DNA of 64,000 bases from Bacteroidota bacterium (GTDB taxonomy: Bacteria; Bacteroidota; Bacteroidia; UBA4408): NCBI GenBank assembly GCA_016718805.1, contig JADKCP010000004.1, forward strand, positions 62,001 to 126,000, in the 5' to 3' direction. The notes below the pieces were generated by a model, which was given only the letters and a program-made list of their open reading frames with translations, was not told the DNA's origin and did not search any database. Made by a program: the position numbers and the translations under genes. Positions 62,828 to 64,000 of the stretch are shown here, in pieces. Position 1 is the first letter of the stretch, and every line of letters starts with the position of its first letter.

Positions 62828-64000
62828 ATGAAAAAATTTACATTTTTATTATTTTCATTAGCCATTAGCCTAATTACTATGGCTCAAAAAACCGAAATAT
62901 CGGGAATCGTAAAAGATCCTGATGGAGAAACAGTGATTGGTGCAAGTGTAGTTTTGGAAAATGGAATTGGTACAGTTACAGATATTAATGGTGCTTATAA
63001 ACTAGCAACCGAACCTGGAGAACATACACTAACAATTTCATTTATTGGCTTTGAAACAATTGTAAAAAAGGTAATACTCGAAAACAAATCAATTAGTGTA
63101 AATGCTAACATGTCGACTAAGAAGGCACGAGAAATAAAAGAATATGAAGTGGTATCGAATGTTGCTAAACAGCGCGAAACTCCCGTTGCTTTTTCGAATA
63201 TTAATCGAGTACAGTTGCGGGAGGAATTGGCTACACGTGATATTACTGCAGTTATGAATTCAGCCCCCGGAGTTTATGCTACTGAAGGCGGTGGTGGAGC
63301 CGGCGATTCTAGAATTACTGTACGTGGTTTTGATCAGCGAAATGTTGCAGTTATGTTGGACGGCGTTCCTTTGAATGACATGGAGAATGGACAAGTGTAC
63401 TTTAGTAATCTGTTTTTTCCGATTGAATCAGTGCAATTACAACGAGGTTTAGGAGCTTCAAAATTAGCGGTTGCATCGGTTGGTGGAACCATGAATATGA
63501 TTACCTCTGGCATTGATCCAAAATTTGGTGGATCAGTAGGTCAAAGTTATGGAAGTGGTAATTCAATGGTAACTAAGGTTCGAATAAATTCAGGTTACAT
63601 TAAAGATAAATTTGGTGTAGTAGCGCTTTTTGCCCGACGAAAAGAAGATGGTGTAGCAGATCAAACATGGGCAGACATCTGGAGCTATTTTATTAAATTT
63701 CAATACCGTGCCGAAAAACATTTGTTTTCACTAAGTGCCAGTGGTGCACCACAAAAACATGGGCAACGAAGCACCAAATTAGGCATTGCCGAATTAGACA
63801 GAGACGTAGCCGTTGAACAAGGTATTAATGTGGATTCAGTATATGGAGCATCTGTTACGGGAACCAAAGATAGAGGTGTTAGGTATAACAAAAACTGGGG
63901 AACCTATTACGATAATCAAGGAAGAAAACAATTTTTGAATGAACGAGTAAATGAGTATCATAAACCTTTGATAAATTTTACCCATTCCTATAACATCAGC
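62828..64000 (+). CDS. TonB-dependent outer membrane receptor, 5' part (cut by window edge)
   Basis: 391 codons are present and the frame is open at the edge. Signal peptide 1-19 (MKKFTFLLFSLAISLITMA), then a carboxypeptidase-regulatory-like domain (about 22-100; ISGIVKDPDGETVIGASVVL) as in SusC-like and other Bacteroidota receptors, then the plug domain (about 115-220; RDITAVMNSAPGVYATEGG, ITVRGFDQRNVAVMLDGVPL, GGTMNMIT) and the first barrel strands. Substrate cannot be told; no SusD partner can be seen. Confidence 0.92.
   Translation, partial: MKKFTFLLFSLAISLITMAQKTEISGIVKDPDGETVIGASVVLENGIGTVTDINGAYKLATEPGEHTLTISFIGFETIVKKVILENKSISVNANMSTKKAREIKEYEVVSNVAKQRETPVAFSNINRVQLREELATRDITAVMNSAPGVYATEGGGGAGDSRITVRGFDQRNVAVMLDGVPLNDMENGQVYFSNLFFPIESVQLQRGLGASKLAVASVGGTMNMITSGIDPKFGGSVGQSYGSGNSMVTKVRINSGYIKDKFGVVALFARRKEDGVADQTWADIWSYFIKFQYRAEKHLFSLSASGAPQKHGQRSTKLGIAELDRDVAVEQGINVDSVYGASVTGTKDRGVRYNKNWGTYYDNQGRKQFLNERVNEYHKPLINFTHSYNIS

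Overview
The window is a 64 kb piece of an AT-rich chromosome from a member of the phylum Bacteroidota, probably an uncultured or little-studied lineage. The signs are: five secreted proteins with type IX secretion (T9SS) C-terminal sorting domains, many lipoproteins, PorT-like and FadL-like barrels and a TonB-dependent receptor, an archaeal/eukaryotic-type ProS, an FtsI with a C-terminal PASTA domain, and repeated TAnnTTTG -7 promoter elements, sometimes with TTG 19-20 bases upstream. No phage, insertion sequence, CRISPR array or rRNA was seen. One tRNA gene, tRNA-Glu(UUC), is present.

Layout. 1-8.8 kb (minus strand): the division and cell wall cluster, transcribed mraZ-rsmH-ftsL-ftsI-murE-mraY-murD-[murD C-domain paralogue]-ftsW (cut by the left edge), with MraZ operator boxes in front. 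9.1-18.2 kb: surface and secreted proteins (three T9SS cargo proteins, two of which share an unnamed N-terminal domain; one is read through a C8 tract), with queG, a ubiX-like gene and a PorT-like barrel between them. 18.3-25.7 kb (plus): a large propeller/barrel outer membrane protein, a half-size TSUP permease, an M20 amidohydrolase, tgt and an LptF/G permease. 25.7-35.9 kb: mixed housekeeping genes (ispE with an apparent 3' frameshift, accA, a PaaE-like reductase, glutamate dehydrogenase, anmK, acyl-CoA dehydrogenase, yjjG, upp). 36-41.7 kb (minus): a lipoprotein, a wecB-deacetylase-acyltransferase surface-polysaccharide operon, radC, rpsT and tRNA-Glu. 41.8-48.6 kb: an M43 metalloprotease, proS, a low-complexity lipoprotein and a FadL-like barrel. 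48.6-53.3 kb (minus): nuoABCDEF, which stops after nuoF. 53.3-64 kb: a prolyl oligopeptidase, a cyclophilin, small lipoproteins, xth, an orphan peptide-binding lipoprotein, an OmpA-family lipoprotein, a lamin-tail T9SS protein and a TonB-dependent receptor cut by the right edge.

How the genes fit together. The dcw genes make and polymerise meso-DAP type lipid II (MurE carries the DNPR signature) and AnmK recycles muropeptides. QueG and Tgt belong to queuosine tRNA modification. NuoA-F form the peripheral arm and the first membrane subunit of complex I, and the remaining subunits must lie elsewhere. Most of the rest is envelope or export machinery.

The observations most worth following are the intact but motif-altered MurD C-domain paralogue inside the dcw cluster, the C8 tract in front of the signal peptide of a secreted protein, the Tgt without its zinc cysteines, the ispE frameshift, the shared domain of the two T9SS proteins, and the peptidase-like module without an HExxH in the 1123-residue outer membrane protein.
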